Under the pieces are notes generated by a model. It did no database searches and was not told the DNA's origin. It worked only from the letters and a program-made list of their open reading frames with translations. Positions 9,801 through 17,413 of a DNA stretch of 32,085 nt are shown here, piece by piece. This DNA is from JBKDZR01 sp047971485. Lineage in GTDB: Bacteria > Pseudomonadota > Alphaproteobacteria > Rhodobacterales > Rhodobacteraceae. The translations under genes and the position numbers were made by a program. Numbering within the stretch: position 1 is the first letter of the stretch; the number at the start of each line of letters is the position of its first letter. The stretch is taken from positions 1 through 32,085 of the forward strand of contig JBKDZR010000080.1 of assembly GCA_047971485.1 (NCBI GenBank), read 5' to 3'.

Positions 9801-10375
9801 CCCGCCAACTGGAAGCGGCGGGGGAAACCGTTGGTCTGTTGGTGATGCTCGACACGCCGCTGCCTCAACGCCCTTTGCTGCACCGGGTCGATAAGGCCTT
9901 GATGAAATTTCAGGATATTCGCAGCGGCGGATTGGCCTATTTCGCGACATGGGCGCGCAATCGGTGGGCGTGGGAGGTGGCAAAACTGCGGCGGCGCTTT
10001 GGTCAGGTTGAACCGGAACCCGAAACCCAGTTCCAGAACCGCGCGATCGAAGCCGCTTTTTATGCCAGCCTGACCAAGTACGATCTTCAGCCCTGGGACG
10101 GGCCTGTGGTGCTGTATCGTCCGCCACTGGATCGTCATTATAAGGTTGCCGGGGGCAGAGAGATCAGCCTGGCGCGCGAATATGTTTATCCGGACAATGA
10201 CTGGACCCGGTGGATTCCCGGTCTCGACGTGATCGAAGTACCGGGGGATCATGATTCCATGGTGCTTGAACCCAATGTCCGGGTCTTGGCCACACGCATG
10301 CGGCGCGCGCTGGCCGCTGCGGAGGGGGCGGTGGGACACGGACGGGGGCCAGCCACGGCCCAGGCAGCAGAGTAA
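3884..10375 (+). CDS. Type I polyketide synthase, KS-AT-KR-DH-ACP-TE
   Basis: This is a 2163-aa single-module PKS (residue numbers count from a TTG just before the ATG at 3884). The KS domain (about 10-430) has Cys183 in QTACSTS, His319 in ECHGTGT and His359 in NIGHLDTAAG. The AT (about 530-850) has Ser632 in GHSMGE; its specificity motif reads IAAH, neither HAFH (malonyl) nor YASH (methylmalonyl). A structural KR half (about 900-1165) leads into the KR with GGFGGIG (1179-1185) and Tyr1338 in YVAAN; VHD in place of LDD keeps the Asp of B-type reductases. A DH-like fold follows, with His1425 in HRTIGGDALLPG and Asp1597 in HPALLD. Then come an ACP (Ser1814 in GGHSL) and a type I thioesterase (Ser1964 in GYSGG, His2124 in GDHD). 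All key residues are present, so it should be active. The KR-then-DH order is unusual. AGGT lies about 10 bases before the ATG. It leads an operon with the GT2, NRPS and flippase genes. Confidence 0.93.
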   Translation: MSGIELNDTDIAIVGMAAHLPDAPDISAFWANLRDGVESIRRISSEDLARAGETPDRLHHKDYVPAAVVLDGFDAFDADFFGLSPKEAAIMDPQHRQFLECAWEALENAGHPPQKFAGPIGVFAGCGMGSYFYFNVCSNPDLVDGVGMFLLRHTGNDKDFLSTRVSYTFDLKGPSVNVQTACSTSLVALHYGCQALLKGECDMALAGGVTIELPHGRGYIYKDGEILSPDGHCHAFDHRAEGTIFGSGAGAVVLRRLKDAIADGDHIWAVVKGTAINNDGASKAGYLAPSVDGQATAIAAAHRAAGISAASIDYVECHGTGTYLGDPIEVAALTEAFRQTTEDTGFCRIGSVKTNIGHLDTAAGVASVIKTALALTHRQIPPSLGYEAPNPAIDFDSGPFQVNAALTPWIARSGPRRAGVNSLGVGGTNAHAVLEEAPAPVPSEESDWPFQLLTLSARNKAALDAAAAQLATHLRTHPDQPLADIAYTLKEGRHEFGLRRVVVAETHEEAADLLERNDPYRVFTHAVQGDAPGVVFMFPGGGAQYAGMARDLYDTEPTFREWMDRGLDLLSPRLDYDIRALWLPEPGQEAAADAALTRPSVQLPLIMIVEYALAQLWMSWGVRPSALIGHSMGENTAACLAGVLSFEDCIGLVHLRGTLFDEVASGGMLSVPLSREAVAPYLDAELDIAAVNAGDLTVVSGPAAALRALEARLLADEITAQRIPIDIAAHSRMLDPILTRFGDYLRGIRLHPPRIPIVSNRTGQILTDADATDPDYWVGHLRNTVLFAEGISTLAETKGRVFLEVGPGRALTSLAQANGGVAADQVIGTLRHPRHEIADDAYFLTVIGRLWAAGVQVDWDQIWGEAKRLRVPLPTYPFRRSPYFIEPGKSVATAASSRLMRSEDMGSWGWRPAWRQSIPDCIADLESVGLDGADPETWLFFADDAGLATWLITRLRAAGHRAIEVRPGDAFHRSGPDSYLVSPESSRADYQELIDTLVADGVTVTRVVHLWGVTRDESFRPGSSFFNRTQEQGFYSLLFLAQAIGGADLARPLDLLVISNGALQVRDEPVPYPEKATLLGPVQVIPREFDGLTCRMVDIDLPESVGRGMLGRAKVPNAALEACAGRLLEELLATPRFEISAWRRGRRFTREMRRVLLPAPADVAGLPLREGGTYLITGGFGGIGMTIAEMLWRQVKARLVLFARSPLPARGDWADHLRRNGPQDPVSRRIAAVTHLEALGAEVLVLAGDVCIRDDVLAAVEATHTRFGRIDGVIHAAGAVHDGLIMTKTMPAVEDVFSPKIQGTRVLAEVIPPADLDFLVLFSSSSTVTAPAGQVDYVAANAFLNAFAQARTARGERVLAINWGIWRDVGMAAEALAERTGQVPDIPVTSADVPLLSDASFDRAGNRVFTARYTARAFWVLDEHRTIGGDALLPGTGYLELAAEALAAHGEVGSFEIRDLYFLRPLTVDDMAPCDMRVRLRRDTAGYVFEVQSACTVDGRAAWARNAEASLVLDPPPVPPALDLGEIAGRCPRVVRATENVPLVSAQEAHLAFGPRWRVLSSTAFGKDEGLAELQLPAPFISDLAAGYLLHPALLDLATGWAMDLIPGYDPGTLWVPLSYGCVRVHAALPARLFSHVRVSGPSGDGDSFARFDVTLTDASGAIFVEIRDFTVHRLADARFTRPQPPRAADVEFDDSSGDATAPLSPSEERLQHNLSQGIRAAEGGEAFLRALATGLPQVVVSSLDLPGLIAQTAEDPQDAAGQGQKFDRPELDSAYVAPTTDVERQLVAFWEELLGVDQVGIEDSFFDLGGHSLIAVRLFTMIKKAYKIEFPISVLFEAPTIAKCAALIAARTGISGGAASAEGTASQPGPAPRRFRHLVPMHQGEGGSKPPFFMAAGMFGNVLNLRYLAYLVGTDRPFYGLQARGLLDGDDPHPDFPSTAADYIREMRAVQPEGPYYIGGYSGGGITAYEIARQLEAAGETVGLLVMLDTPLPQRPLLHRVDKALMKFQDIRSGGLAYFATWARNRWAWEVAKLRRRFGQVEPEPETQFQNRAIEAAFYASLTKYDLQPWDGPVVLYRPPLDRHYKVAGGREISLAREYVYPDNDWTRWIPGLDVIEVPGDHDSMVLEPNVRVLATRMRRALAAAEGAVGHGRGPATAQAAE
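5500..5508 (+). repeat. G9 homopolymer tract in the PKS acyltransferase
   Basis: Nine consecutive G bases encode the Gly triplet of the AT motif FPGGGAQ. A one-base slip would shift the frame and remove everything after the KS domain. It is one of two such runs in this gene. Confidence 0.9.
9772..9781 (+). repeat. G10 homopolymer tract at the thioesterase active site
   Basis: Ten consecutive G bases start at the third base of the catalytic Ser1964 codon and encode the following three glycines. Slippage here would keep KS to ACP intact but lose the thioesterase. It is the longest single-base run noticed in the window. Confidence 0.9.
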
Positions 10376-10383
10376 GGAAACGC

Positions 10384-11394
10384 ATGCTCATGTCCGACAC
10401 CGAGATCAGGCTGCTGACTGTTATCCTGAATTATCGCACCCCCGAAATGACCGAGCAGGCGGCTGAAGCGGCACTGCGCGAGATGGAGGGGATCGCTGGC
10501 GAGATTCTGATCGTCGACAATGACAGCGGCGATGGATCCTTCGAAACCCTGTCGGCGGCGATCCGGCGCCGGGGCTGGAATGCGGACAACCGCGTGCGGG
10601 TGCTGCAATCGGGACATAATGGCGGCTATGGCTATGGCAACAATGTGGGAATCCGGGCCGGCCTGTCCGATGGCCGCCGGCCGGATTTCATCTATGTTCA
10701 AAATTCCGATGCCTTTCCCGACCCTGGCGCGATTCACCGCTTGCTGGAGGCGTTGCTGGCCGATCCCAAGGTGGGGTTTGCCGGCAGCTATATCCATGGC
10801 GAGGACAACACGCCCCATGAAACCGCGTTCCGTTTCCCTTCGGTCCTTGGGGAACTGGAAGGCGCTGCCCATACCGGCCCGGTTTCGCGGCTATTGGATC
10901 GTTGGCGGGTTTCGCTGCCCTTGCCCGATGAAACCGTTGAGATGGACTGGATCTGCGGGGCCAGCGTTCTGATGCGCATGGATACGCTGGACGCGATTGG
11001 GCTCTATGATGAAACCTATTTTCTTTATTACGATGAAACCGATCTCTGCCGACGTGTCTGGGCGGGGGGCTGGAAAATCCTCTATGTGCGCGAAAGCGCG
11101 GTCACCCATATCGGATCTGTTTCCACGGGTATGAAAACCTGGACACGTATCCCCGGTTTCTGGCTGGATTCGCGGCTGCACTATCTGACCAAGCATCACG
11201 GGGTGCTGTATGCGATGGGTGCGGATTGCGCCCTGGTCATCGGCTCGGCCATCTATGGGTTGCGCCGCCTGACCGGCAAACCCCGGCGCGCGCCCAAGGG
11301 TTTTCTGCGTGACCTTCTGCTGCACGATCTGGCCGCCCTGGGACGGGGGCTGGTAGGGGGTGTACGCCGCAAGCGGTCGGCCCAGTATGTTTGA
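10384..11394 (+). CDS. Family 2 glycosyltransferase, WbbL/rhamnosyltransferase-like
   Basis: This 336-aa cytoplasmic glycosyltransferase has a GT-A fold. Visible family marks are the N-terminal VILNYRTPEMT, ILIVDNDSGDGS (about residues 39-50), SGHNGGYGYGNNVGIR (about 75-90), the NSD sugar-nucleotide/metal site (about 105-107), and the acceptor-side block YFLYYDETDLCRRVWAGGW (about 214-232) followed by HIGSVSTG. The last is characteristic of the WbbL/rhamnosyltransferase group. The ATG at 10384 follows AAGGAAA; an ATG two codons later is an alternative start. It begins 8 bases after the PKS stop and ends 29 bases before the NRPS ATG, so it is surely co-transcribed with them. The setting suggests it decorates the PKS/NRPS product or joins it to the glycan. 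The sugar donor (dTDP-rhamnose or another) is not determined. Confidence 0.85.
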   Translation: MLMSDTEIRLLTVILNYRTPEMTEQAAEAALREMEGIAGEILIVDNDSGDGSFETLSAAIRRRGWNADNRVRVLQSGHNGGYGYGNNVGIRAGLSDGRRPDFIYVQNSDAFPDPGAIHRLLEALLADPKVGFAGSYIHGEDNTPHETAFRFPSVLGELEGAAHTGPVSRLLDRWRVSLPLPDETVEMDWICGASVLMRMDTLDAIGLYDETYFLYYDETDLCRRVWAGGWKILYVRESAVTHIGSVSTGMKTWTRIPGFWLDSRLHYLTKHHGVLYAMGADCALVIGSAIYGLRRLTGKPRRAPKGFLRDLLLHDLAALGRGLVGGVRRKRSAQYV

Positions 11395-11423
11395 GTATTA
11401 TAATGCGTGTAAGGACTGAGACC

Positions 11424-14400
11424 ATGGACAGATTTTCCGCAGTTCTGATCGGAAATGAATCGCTGCTGATCCAGTGCGCTGATCTGTGGCGTCAGCGTGG
11501 CCACGCTATCGCGGCGGTGGTCACACGCGATGCCGCTGTCAGGGCTTGGGCGGAAGGGGCGGGTCTGCGGGTCGAGGCGCAGACCGGCGATCTTGCCGCC
11601 TCTATTCAGGATCTGCGCTTTGACTGGCTGTTTTCGATCGCAAACCTGCATGTCATTCCCCAGCCGGTTCTGGCCCGGGCCCGCTGTGGGGCGATCAATT
11701 TTCATGATGGTCCGCTGCCCCGTTATGCGGGGCTGAATGCGCCGGTCTGGGCCCTGATCAACGGGGAACAGATCCACGGGATCACCTGGCACATGATCGA
11801 AGGGGGGATCGATGAGGGTGATATCGTCGAATCCCGCAGCTTTCCCATCGAGGGGGACGACACGGCGCTGACCTTGAACACCAAGTGTTTCGCCGCCGCC
11901 ATCGATAGTTTCGCCGCCGTGATCACGGGGATCGAAGCAGGCGGCCCGGTCCGCCATCCCCAGGATTTGACCCAACGCAGCTATTTCGCCCGGGATGACC
12001 GGCCAGCCGCCGCCGCCTTGCTGGATTTTCAACGCCCGGCCTTGGATTTGGTGGCTTTGGTTCGCGGGCTGTTCCATGGCGGCTACTGGAACCCGCTGGC
12101 CTGTCCGAAGATCCGGTTGGAGGGCGGCCGGATGCTGTGTGTGGAACAGGCTGCGCTTCAGACATGGGCGGATGCGCCAGCGGCCCCGGGAACGGTGCTG
12201 GTGTCGGACCCTGACGCTCTGGTGGTGGCAACCAGCGACGGCGCAGTGCGCCTGACCGGGTTGAGCGATCCCATGGGTCTTCCCGTACCGATCCTTGCCC
12301 CGGGAAGCGTGCTGCCGGGGCTCGATTCCGAAACCACAGAGGCGATCACCCGTGCAATGGCCGAGGTCGTCGGCGCAGAAGGTCATTGGCGCCGTCAGCT
12401 TGCCGGATTGGAACAGGCCCAGATTGCCGACGCGACACCGCTGACCGGCCCGGCCCGGCCGGATCTTCGGGATCTGAACCTGCCAGCGGATCTGAGCGAA
12501 GATCGTTTGCTGGCTGCGGTCTCTGTCTGGGCGGTGCGCAGCACGGGACAAATGGCGGTCGATATCGGCTGGCGCGGGACGCGAACGGCGGCCCTTGCCG
12601 AGGCGGCGCAGGGGTGTCTGAACGCCTGGGTTCCTGTGCGCGCCGAAGCGACCGGCGATATCGCCACCCTGCAAAAAAGCTTTTCCGATCGTCTGGCAGA
12701 AGCCGAACGACAGGGCAGTTTCGCCACCGACCTGCCGACCCGCGATCCGGCCCTTGTGTCCAACATACCGGATATCGTGCTGCGGATGGATGGATCGCTC
12801 GATCTGTTGGCAGGCAGTGTCGTGACACTGGCCCGAACGGCAAGCGGCATGTCCCTGATTTGGGATGGTGCCCGCTTGTCGGCGGCGGCGGCAACGCGCC
12901 TGGCCCGGCGGCTTGAAACCCTGGCCGTGGCGGTGTGCGATCCGGCCAACGATACTCTGGCCTGCGCCGATTTGCCATCCATGCCCGAGGATGAGCTTGA
13001 GCAACTGCTTTATGGGTGGAATGCGACTGAAACGCCGCTGGCTGAAACGACGATTCATCAGGTGTTCGAAGACCAGGTGGATCGTAGCCCCGACAGTATC
13101 GCCGTGGTGTTCGAAGGCGAAAGTCTGACCTATGCCGATCTCGATGCCCGCGCCAACCGGGTCGCTCAGGCCCTGCGGACCCGTGGACTGGCGGCTGACA
13201 CGGTGATCGGGCTTTACATCCCGCGCTCTGTGGACCTGCTGGTTGGCGCGCTTGGGATCCTGAAGGCCGGCTGTGCCTATCTGCCGCTCGATCCGTCCTA
13301 TCCCGCGGAGCGTATCGAACTGTACCTTGAGGATAGTGCCGCCCCGGTCGTGTTGACGGTCGATGCTGTCGCTGCGGATTTGCCCGCTTCGGAGGCCCAG
13401 GCGATCGCCATCGACAGCGACCCTGCGGTTGTCCGCGCTTCGGCAACACGCCCTGGGCCCACGGCCCAACCCGGGGATCTGGCTTATCTGATCTTCACCT
13501 CCGGATCTACGGGGCGGCCCAAAGGGGTGATGATCGAACATCGCAACGTGGTGAATTTCTTTACCGGCATGGATGCGCGTATTCCCCATGATCCGGCCGG
13601 GACCTGGCTGGCCGTCACCAGCCTGTCTTTCGATATTTCGGTGCTCGAACTGTTCTACACCTTGGCGCGCGGCTTCAAGGTGGTTCTGTCCAGCGATGAA
13701 AACCGGGCGCTTGTTTCGGGGGGGCGCCTGCCGGTTTCCGACCAAAGCATTGATTTTTCATTGTTCTACTGGGGGAATGATGATGGGGTTGGGCCCAAGA
13801 AATACGAACTCTTGCTCAAAGGGGCCCAGTTCGCCGATTCCCACGGGTTCACAGCGATCTGGACACCCGAACGGCATTTCCATGCGTTTGGCGGCCCCTA
13901 TCCGAACCCGGCAGTGACCGGGGCCGCCGTTGCTGCCGTTACCCGCAACCTTGAGGTCCGTGCCGGCAGTTGTGTTGCCCCGCTGCATCATCCCGCCCGC
14001 ATCGCCGAGGAATGGGCCGTTGTCGACAACTTGACCAATGGGCGCACAGGGATCGGCTTTGCGTCGGGCTGGCAGCCCGATGATTTTGTCCTGCGCCCGG
14101 AAAACACCCCGCCAGCCAACAAACAAGCCATGTTCGACAGTATCGAGATCCTGCGCCGGCTGTGGCGGGGTGAGGCCGTCGGCTTTCCCCGCGCGGATGG
14201 GACCGATCACATGGTCATCACCCAGCCCCGCCCGGTTTCAAAGGAACTGGGCGTTTGGGTCACCACTGCAGGCAACCCGGAGACATGGCAACAGGCCGGT
14301 CAGGTCGGGGCCAATGTTCTGACCCACCTGCTGGGGCAAAGCCTGGCAGAGGTTGGCGAAAAGATCGGGATCTATCATGCTGCCCTGCGCGACAGTGGCC

Positions 14401-16043
14401 GCGATCCGGCGGATCACAAGGTTACGCTGATGCTGCACACCTATGTGGGGCATGATCGGATGGCAGTGCGTGAAGAGGCGCGGGGCCCGATGATCGCCTA
14501 TCTGCGCAGCGCGGCGGCCCTGATCAAGCAATACGCCTGGGCCTTTCCGGCCTTCAAGAAACCGGTCGGTGTTTCGAATGCCTTCGATCTGGATCTCGGC
14601 TCGCTTGATCCCGCAGAGATGGACGCAATTCTCGATTTCGCCTTTGAACGTTATTTTGAGGAATCCGGCCTGTTCGGCACGGTCGAGGATGCCCTGTCCC
14701 GCGTCGAAGAGGTCAAGCGCATCGGCGTCGATGAAATTGCATGCCTGATCGATTATGGAATCGCGCCAGAAAAGGTTCTGGCCGGGTTGGAACCTCTGGC
14801 CGAGGTGCGGGCAGCGGCCAACACGCCGGTCACGCTGGATCCTGATGATTTCTCGATCGCTGCGCAGATCCTGCGCCATGACGTGACCCATCTGCAATGC
14901 ACGCCCAGCATGGCCCGGATGATCGCCATGAACGATGAGGCACGTTTTGCGCTTGGCAAGATCGGCACGCTGATGCTGGGGGGTGAGGCCTTGCCCGGCG
15001 CCCTTGTGGATGACTTCCGCAGCTTCACCAATGCCAGGATCGAGAACATGTATGGCCCCACCGAAACGACGATCTGGTCCTCGACCGGTACGGCACACGG
15101 TGGGACGGGAACGGCCGATATCGGGACGCCCATCGCCAATACCCAGCTTTATGTCCTCGATGGGGATCGCCGACCGGTGCCCATCGGTGTGCCGGGTGAA
15201 TTGTATATCGGTGGGAATGGGGTCGCCCGGGGCTATTGGCGCCGGCCGGATCTGACAGCAGAACGTTTTCTGCCGGATCCTTTTGCCCGGGGCCGTCATG
15301 CCCCGCGCATGTACCGGACGGGCGATCTGGTGCGGTGGCGCAATGACGGACGGCTGGATTTCCTGGGGCGCGCCGATACACAGATCAAGCTGCGGGGCTA
15401 CCGGATCGAACTGGGCGAGATCGAGGCCCGGTTGGCAACCTTGGATGGCGTGCGTGAAGCAGCGGTTGTTGCCCGCAGTGAAGGCGCGGGCGACCCACGC
15501 CTGATCGGCTATGTCACCATGACCGGTTCAGCGATGCCAGAGACCCTGCGCAGTGATCTTGCCCGGCATTTGCCCGATCACATGATCCCGGCGCAGATCC
15601 TGAAACTGGATCACATGCCGCTGACCCCAAATGGCAAGATCGATCGCAAGGCGCTGCCGGCGCCGGCGGATCTTGCCCCGGCCGGACCGTCGGATACCTT
15701 CGTTCCCGCGGCCAATGCAGACGAACAGGCAATTGCCGAGATCTGGAAACGGATCCTGGGCGTGCCCCAAGTCGGGAGCAATGACAATTTCTTTGAACTG
15801 GGCGGTCATTCGTTGCTGGCGGTTCAGGCGCATCGGGAAATGAAAACGGCTCTGGCGGCGGATCGGCTGACCATCACCGATATTTTCCGCTTCCCGACCC
15901 TTGGGGCGCTGGCTGCGCATCTGAATGCCGGCCCTGCACTTGCCGCGCCCGACCCTGAGGAAACGGCCGCCGCCGCGCAGGCCCGGACGGAAACGATTTC
16001 AGCCCGGCGGGCCCTGCGGGCCCGACGCAAAACCCAAGCATGA
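11424..16043 (+). CDS. NRPS: formyltransferase - partial C - A(monooxygenase insert) - PCP
   Basis: A 1539-aa hybrid enzyme. The N-terminus (about 1-290) is a methionyl-tRNA-formyltransferase-like F domain with the catalytic region INFHDGPLPRYAG, the Asp in GGIDEGDIV and a C-terminal OB-like part. Residues about 300-535 look like the C-terminal lobe of a condensation domain; no HHxxxDG is present. The adenylation domain starts near 542. After core A4 (FDIS, about 735) it is interrupted by a luciferase-like FMN monooxygenase (about 776-1128, FTAIWTPERHFHAFGG), then resumes with A5 (NMYGPTETT) through A10 (NGKIDRK). Read against GrsA, the pocket is D-I-L-Q-M-G-M-I-W-K, one conservative change at two positions from the published glycine code DILQLGLIWK. 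The PCP has Ser1463 in GGHSL. There is no TE or reductase. AAGGA lies 8 bases before the ATG, which I prefer to an upstream TTG. Embedded A4-A5 monooxygenases are known from MtaG/MelG and the MupA/Atu3671 group. Confidence 0.92.
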   Translation: MDRFSAVLIGNESLLIQCADLWRQRGHAIAAVVTRDAAVRAWAEGAGLRVEAQTGDLAASIQDLRFDWLFSIANLHVIPQPVLARARCGAINFHDGPLPRYAGLNAPVWALINGEQIHGITWHMIEGGIDEGDIVESRSFPIEGDDTALTLNTKCFAAAIDSFAAVITGIEAGGPVRHPQDLTQRSYFARDDRPAAAALLDFQRPALDLVALVRGLFHGGYWNPLACPKIRLEGGRMLCVEQAALQTWADAPAAPGTVLVSDPDALVVATSDGAVRLTGLSDPMGLPVPILAPGSVLPGLDSETTEAITRAMAEVVGAEGHWRRQLAGLEQAQIADATPLTGPARPDLRDLNLPADLSEDRLLAAVSVWAVRSTGQMAVDIGWRGTRTAALAEAAQGCLNAWVPVRAEATGDIATLQKSFSDRLAEAERQGSFATDLPTRDPALVSNIPDIVLRMDGSLDLLAGSVVTLARTASGMSLIWDGARLSAAAATRLARRLETLAVAVCDPANDTLACADLPSMPEDELEQLLYGWNATETPLAETTIHQVFEDQVDRSPDSIAVVFEGESLTYADLDARANRVAQALRTRGLAADTVIGLYIPRSVDLLVGALGILKAGCAYLPLDPSYPAERIELYLEDSAAPVVLTVDAVAADLPASEAQAIAIDSDPAVVRASATRPGPTAQPGDLAYLIFTSGSTGRPKGVMIEHRNVVNFFTGMDARIPHDPAGTWLAVTSLSFDISVLELFYTLARGFKVVLSSDENRALVSGGRLPVSDQSIDFSLFYWGNDDGVGPKKYELLLKGAQFADSHGFTAIWTPERHFHAFGGPYPNPAVTGAAVAAVTRNLEVRAGSCVAPLHHPARIAEEWAVVDNLTNGRTGIGFASGWQPDDFVLRPENTPPANKQAMFDSIEILRRLWRGEAVGFPRADGTDHMVITQPRPVSKELGVWVTTAGNPETWQQAGQVGANVLTHLLGQSLAEVGEKIGIYHAALRDSGRDPADHKVTLMLHTYVGHDRMAVREEARGPMIAYLRSAAALIKQYAWAFPAFKKPVGVSNAFDLDLGSLDPAEMDAILDFAFERYFEESGLFGTVEDALSRVEEVKRIGVDEIACLIDYGIAPEKVLAGLEPLAEVRAAANTPVTLDPDDFSIAAQILRHDVTHLQCTPSMARMIAMNDEARFALGKIGTLMLGGEALPGALVDDFRSFTNARIENMYGPTETTIWSSTGTAHGGTGTADIGTPIANTQLYVLDGDRRPVPIGVPGELYIGGNGVARGYWRRPDLTAERFLPDPFARGRHAPRMYRTGDLVRWRNDGRLDFLGRADTQIKLRGYRIELGEIEARLATLDGVREAAVVARSEGAGDPRLIGYVTMTGSAMPETLRSDLARHLPDHMIPAQILKLDHMPLTPNGKIDRKALPAPADLAPAGPSDTFVPAANADEQAIAEIWKRILGVPQVGSNDNFFELGGHSLLAVQAHREMKTALAADRLTITDIFRFPTLGALAAHLNAGPALAAPDPEETAAAAQARTETISARRALRARRKTQA

Positions 16044-17413
16044 AAGCCATCGTCGCGGTTTTCTCCAAGGTTTTTCGCGGACAAAGCGTGGCTTCCCGGG
16101 TGATGCAAAGCTCGGTTCTGACGGCGCTGAGCTATGGGGCCCAACAGGCGCTGCGGTTGGGGTCGAACCTGATCCTGGCGCGTCTGCTTTACCCCGAAGC
16201 ATTCGGGATGATGGCGCTGGTCTCGGTCTTTCTGATCGGGTTGCAGATGTTTTCCGATGCCGGGATCAGCCCGTCGATCATGCAAAGCCCGCGTGGCGAC
16301 GACCAGGATTTCCTGAATGCGGCCTGGACCTTGCAGGTGATCCGCGGCGGGTTGCTTTGGCTGGCAACACTGGCGCTGGCCCATCCGGTGGCCTGGCTCT
16401 ACAAGGAGCCGCTGCTGGCCCAGTTGCTGCCGGTTGCAGGGGTTGCGTTGCTTGTCGCGGGGTTCAACCCGACCCGGATCGAAACGGAATACAGGCACCT
16501 GCGGGCCTTGCGAGTCACCGGTCTTGATGTTGCAGCCCAGGCCATCGGTATCGCTTCGGTTGTGGTGCTGTCCTGGTGGCTCCAATCGGTTTGGGGGTTG
16601 GTGCTTGGCTCGATCGTGGGCGCGCTGGCGAAGTTGGTGCTGATGGATCTGTTCCTGCCGGGGCCGCGCAATCGTCTGCACCTGCATCGCGGGGATACAT
16701 CCGAGATCCTGCACTTTGGCAAATGGATTTTCCTTAGCTCAATCTCCGGGTTTCTGGTGTTGCAGGGCGACAAGGCGGTGCTGGGGGCATATCTGCCGCT
16801 GGCGGTTTTGGGGATCTACAATATCGGCTTTTTCATCGGTAGTTTCCCCGGACAACTGGCCGATGTGGTGATGTCGCGCATCCTGATCCCCCTGTATCGT
16901 GAGGCCCCGCCACGGGACAGTCCGGAAAATGCGCGCAATGTCCGCCGGTTGCGGTTTCTGCTTTCGGGCACGGTTCTTGGCCTGCTGGGGTTGTTCGCCC
17001 TTGGCGGCCCTGCACTGATCGGCCTGCTTTACGATGCCCGCTATCAGGCGGCAGGGGCCGTGGTGGTGCTGATCGCCTGTGCGCAGATGGCTGGATTGGT
17101 GGGGAAAACCTATGATCAGGCGGCCCTGGCCCATGGCGATTCACGTGGATTTTTCGTGGTCGTCACCATCCGGGCCGTGGTGCAGACCCTGCTGTTATGG
17201 TTGGGGGCACGATATTACGGGATTGTCGGGGCGCTGGCCGGTCAAGCGCTGGCCCTGACGGTTGTCCATTTGCCGGTGGTGCGATTGGCCCGCCGGCACC
17301 AGGTGTGGCATCCGCTGCATGATGCGCTGATCGGCAGCTGCGCGCTTTTGCTGGCCGCTGCGGCACTTTGGCTGCACGCTGATCAGATCCGGGCGCTGGC
17401 CGGGCTGGGTTAG
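16040..17413 (+). CDS. Wzx/MATE-type polysaccharide (lipid-linked glycan) flippase
   Basis: This 457-aa multi-pass inner-membrane protein belongs to the polysaccharide-transporter branch of the MOP/MATE superfamily. It has about 12-14 hydrophobic helices, an N-terminal stretch ALSYGAQQALRLGSNLILARLLYPEAFGMMALV, and a central ILHFGKWIFLSSISGFLVLQGDKAVLGAYL typical of the family (Wzx, ExoT/AmsL-like). Such proteins move undecaprenyl-linked oligosaccharides, or sometimes other lipid-linked products, to the periplasmic leaflet. The ATG overlaps the NRPS stop by 4 bases (ATGA, 16040-16043), so translation is coupled to the NRPS. This close link is the best evidence that the PKS/NRPS product is exported as part of a lipid- or glycan-linked molecule. 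The gene ends in an intergenic hairpin repeat. Confidence 0.87.
   Translation: MKAIVAVFSKVFRGQSVASRVMQSSVLTALSYGAQQALRLGSNLILARLLYPEAFGMMALVSVFLIGLQMFSDAGISPSIMQSPRGDDQDFLNAAWTLQVIRGGLLWLATLALAHPVAWLYKEPLLAQLLPVAGVALLVAGFNPTRIETEYRHLRALRVTGLDVAAQAIGIASVVVLSWWLQSVWGLVLGSIVGALAKLVLMDLFLPGPRNRLHLHRGDTSEILHFGKWIFLSSISGFLVLQGDKAVLGAYLPLAVLGIYNIGFFIGSFPGQLADVVMSRILIPLYREAPPRDSPENARNVRRLRFLLSGTVLGLLGLFALGGPALIGLLYDARYQAAGAVVVLIACAQMAGLVGKTYDQAALAHGDSRGFFVVVTIRAVVQTLLLWLGARYYGIVGALAGQALALTVVHLPVVRLARRHQVWHPLHDALIGSCALLLAAAALWLHADQIRALAGLG

Noticed and set aside
11253..13745. An 830-codon open frame on the minus strand opposite the GT2/NRPS genes
   Set aside because: It is antisense to conserved domains on the plus strand, has no recognisable domain, and its composition (Arg/Gln/Gly-rich) is what high-GC antisense frames give.
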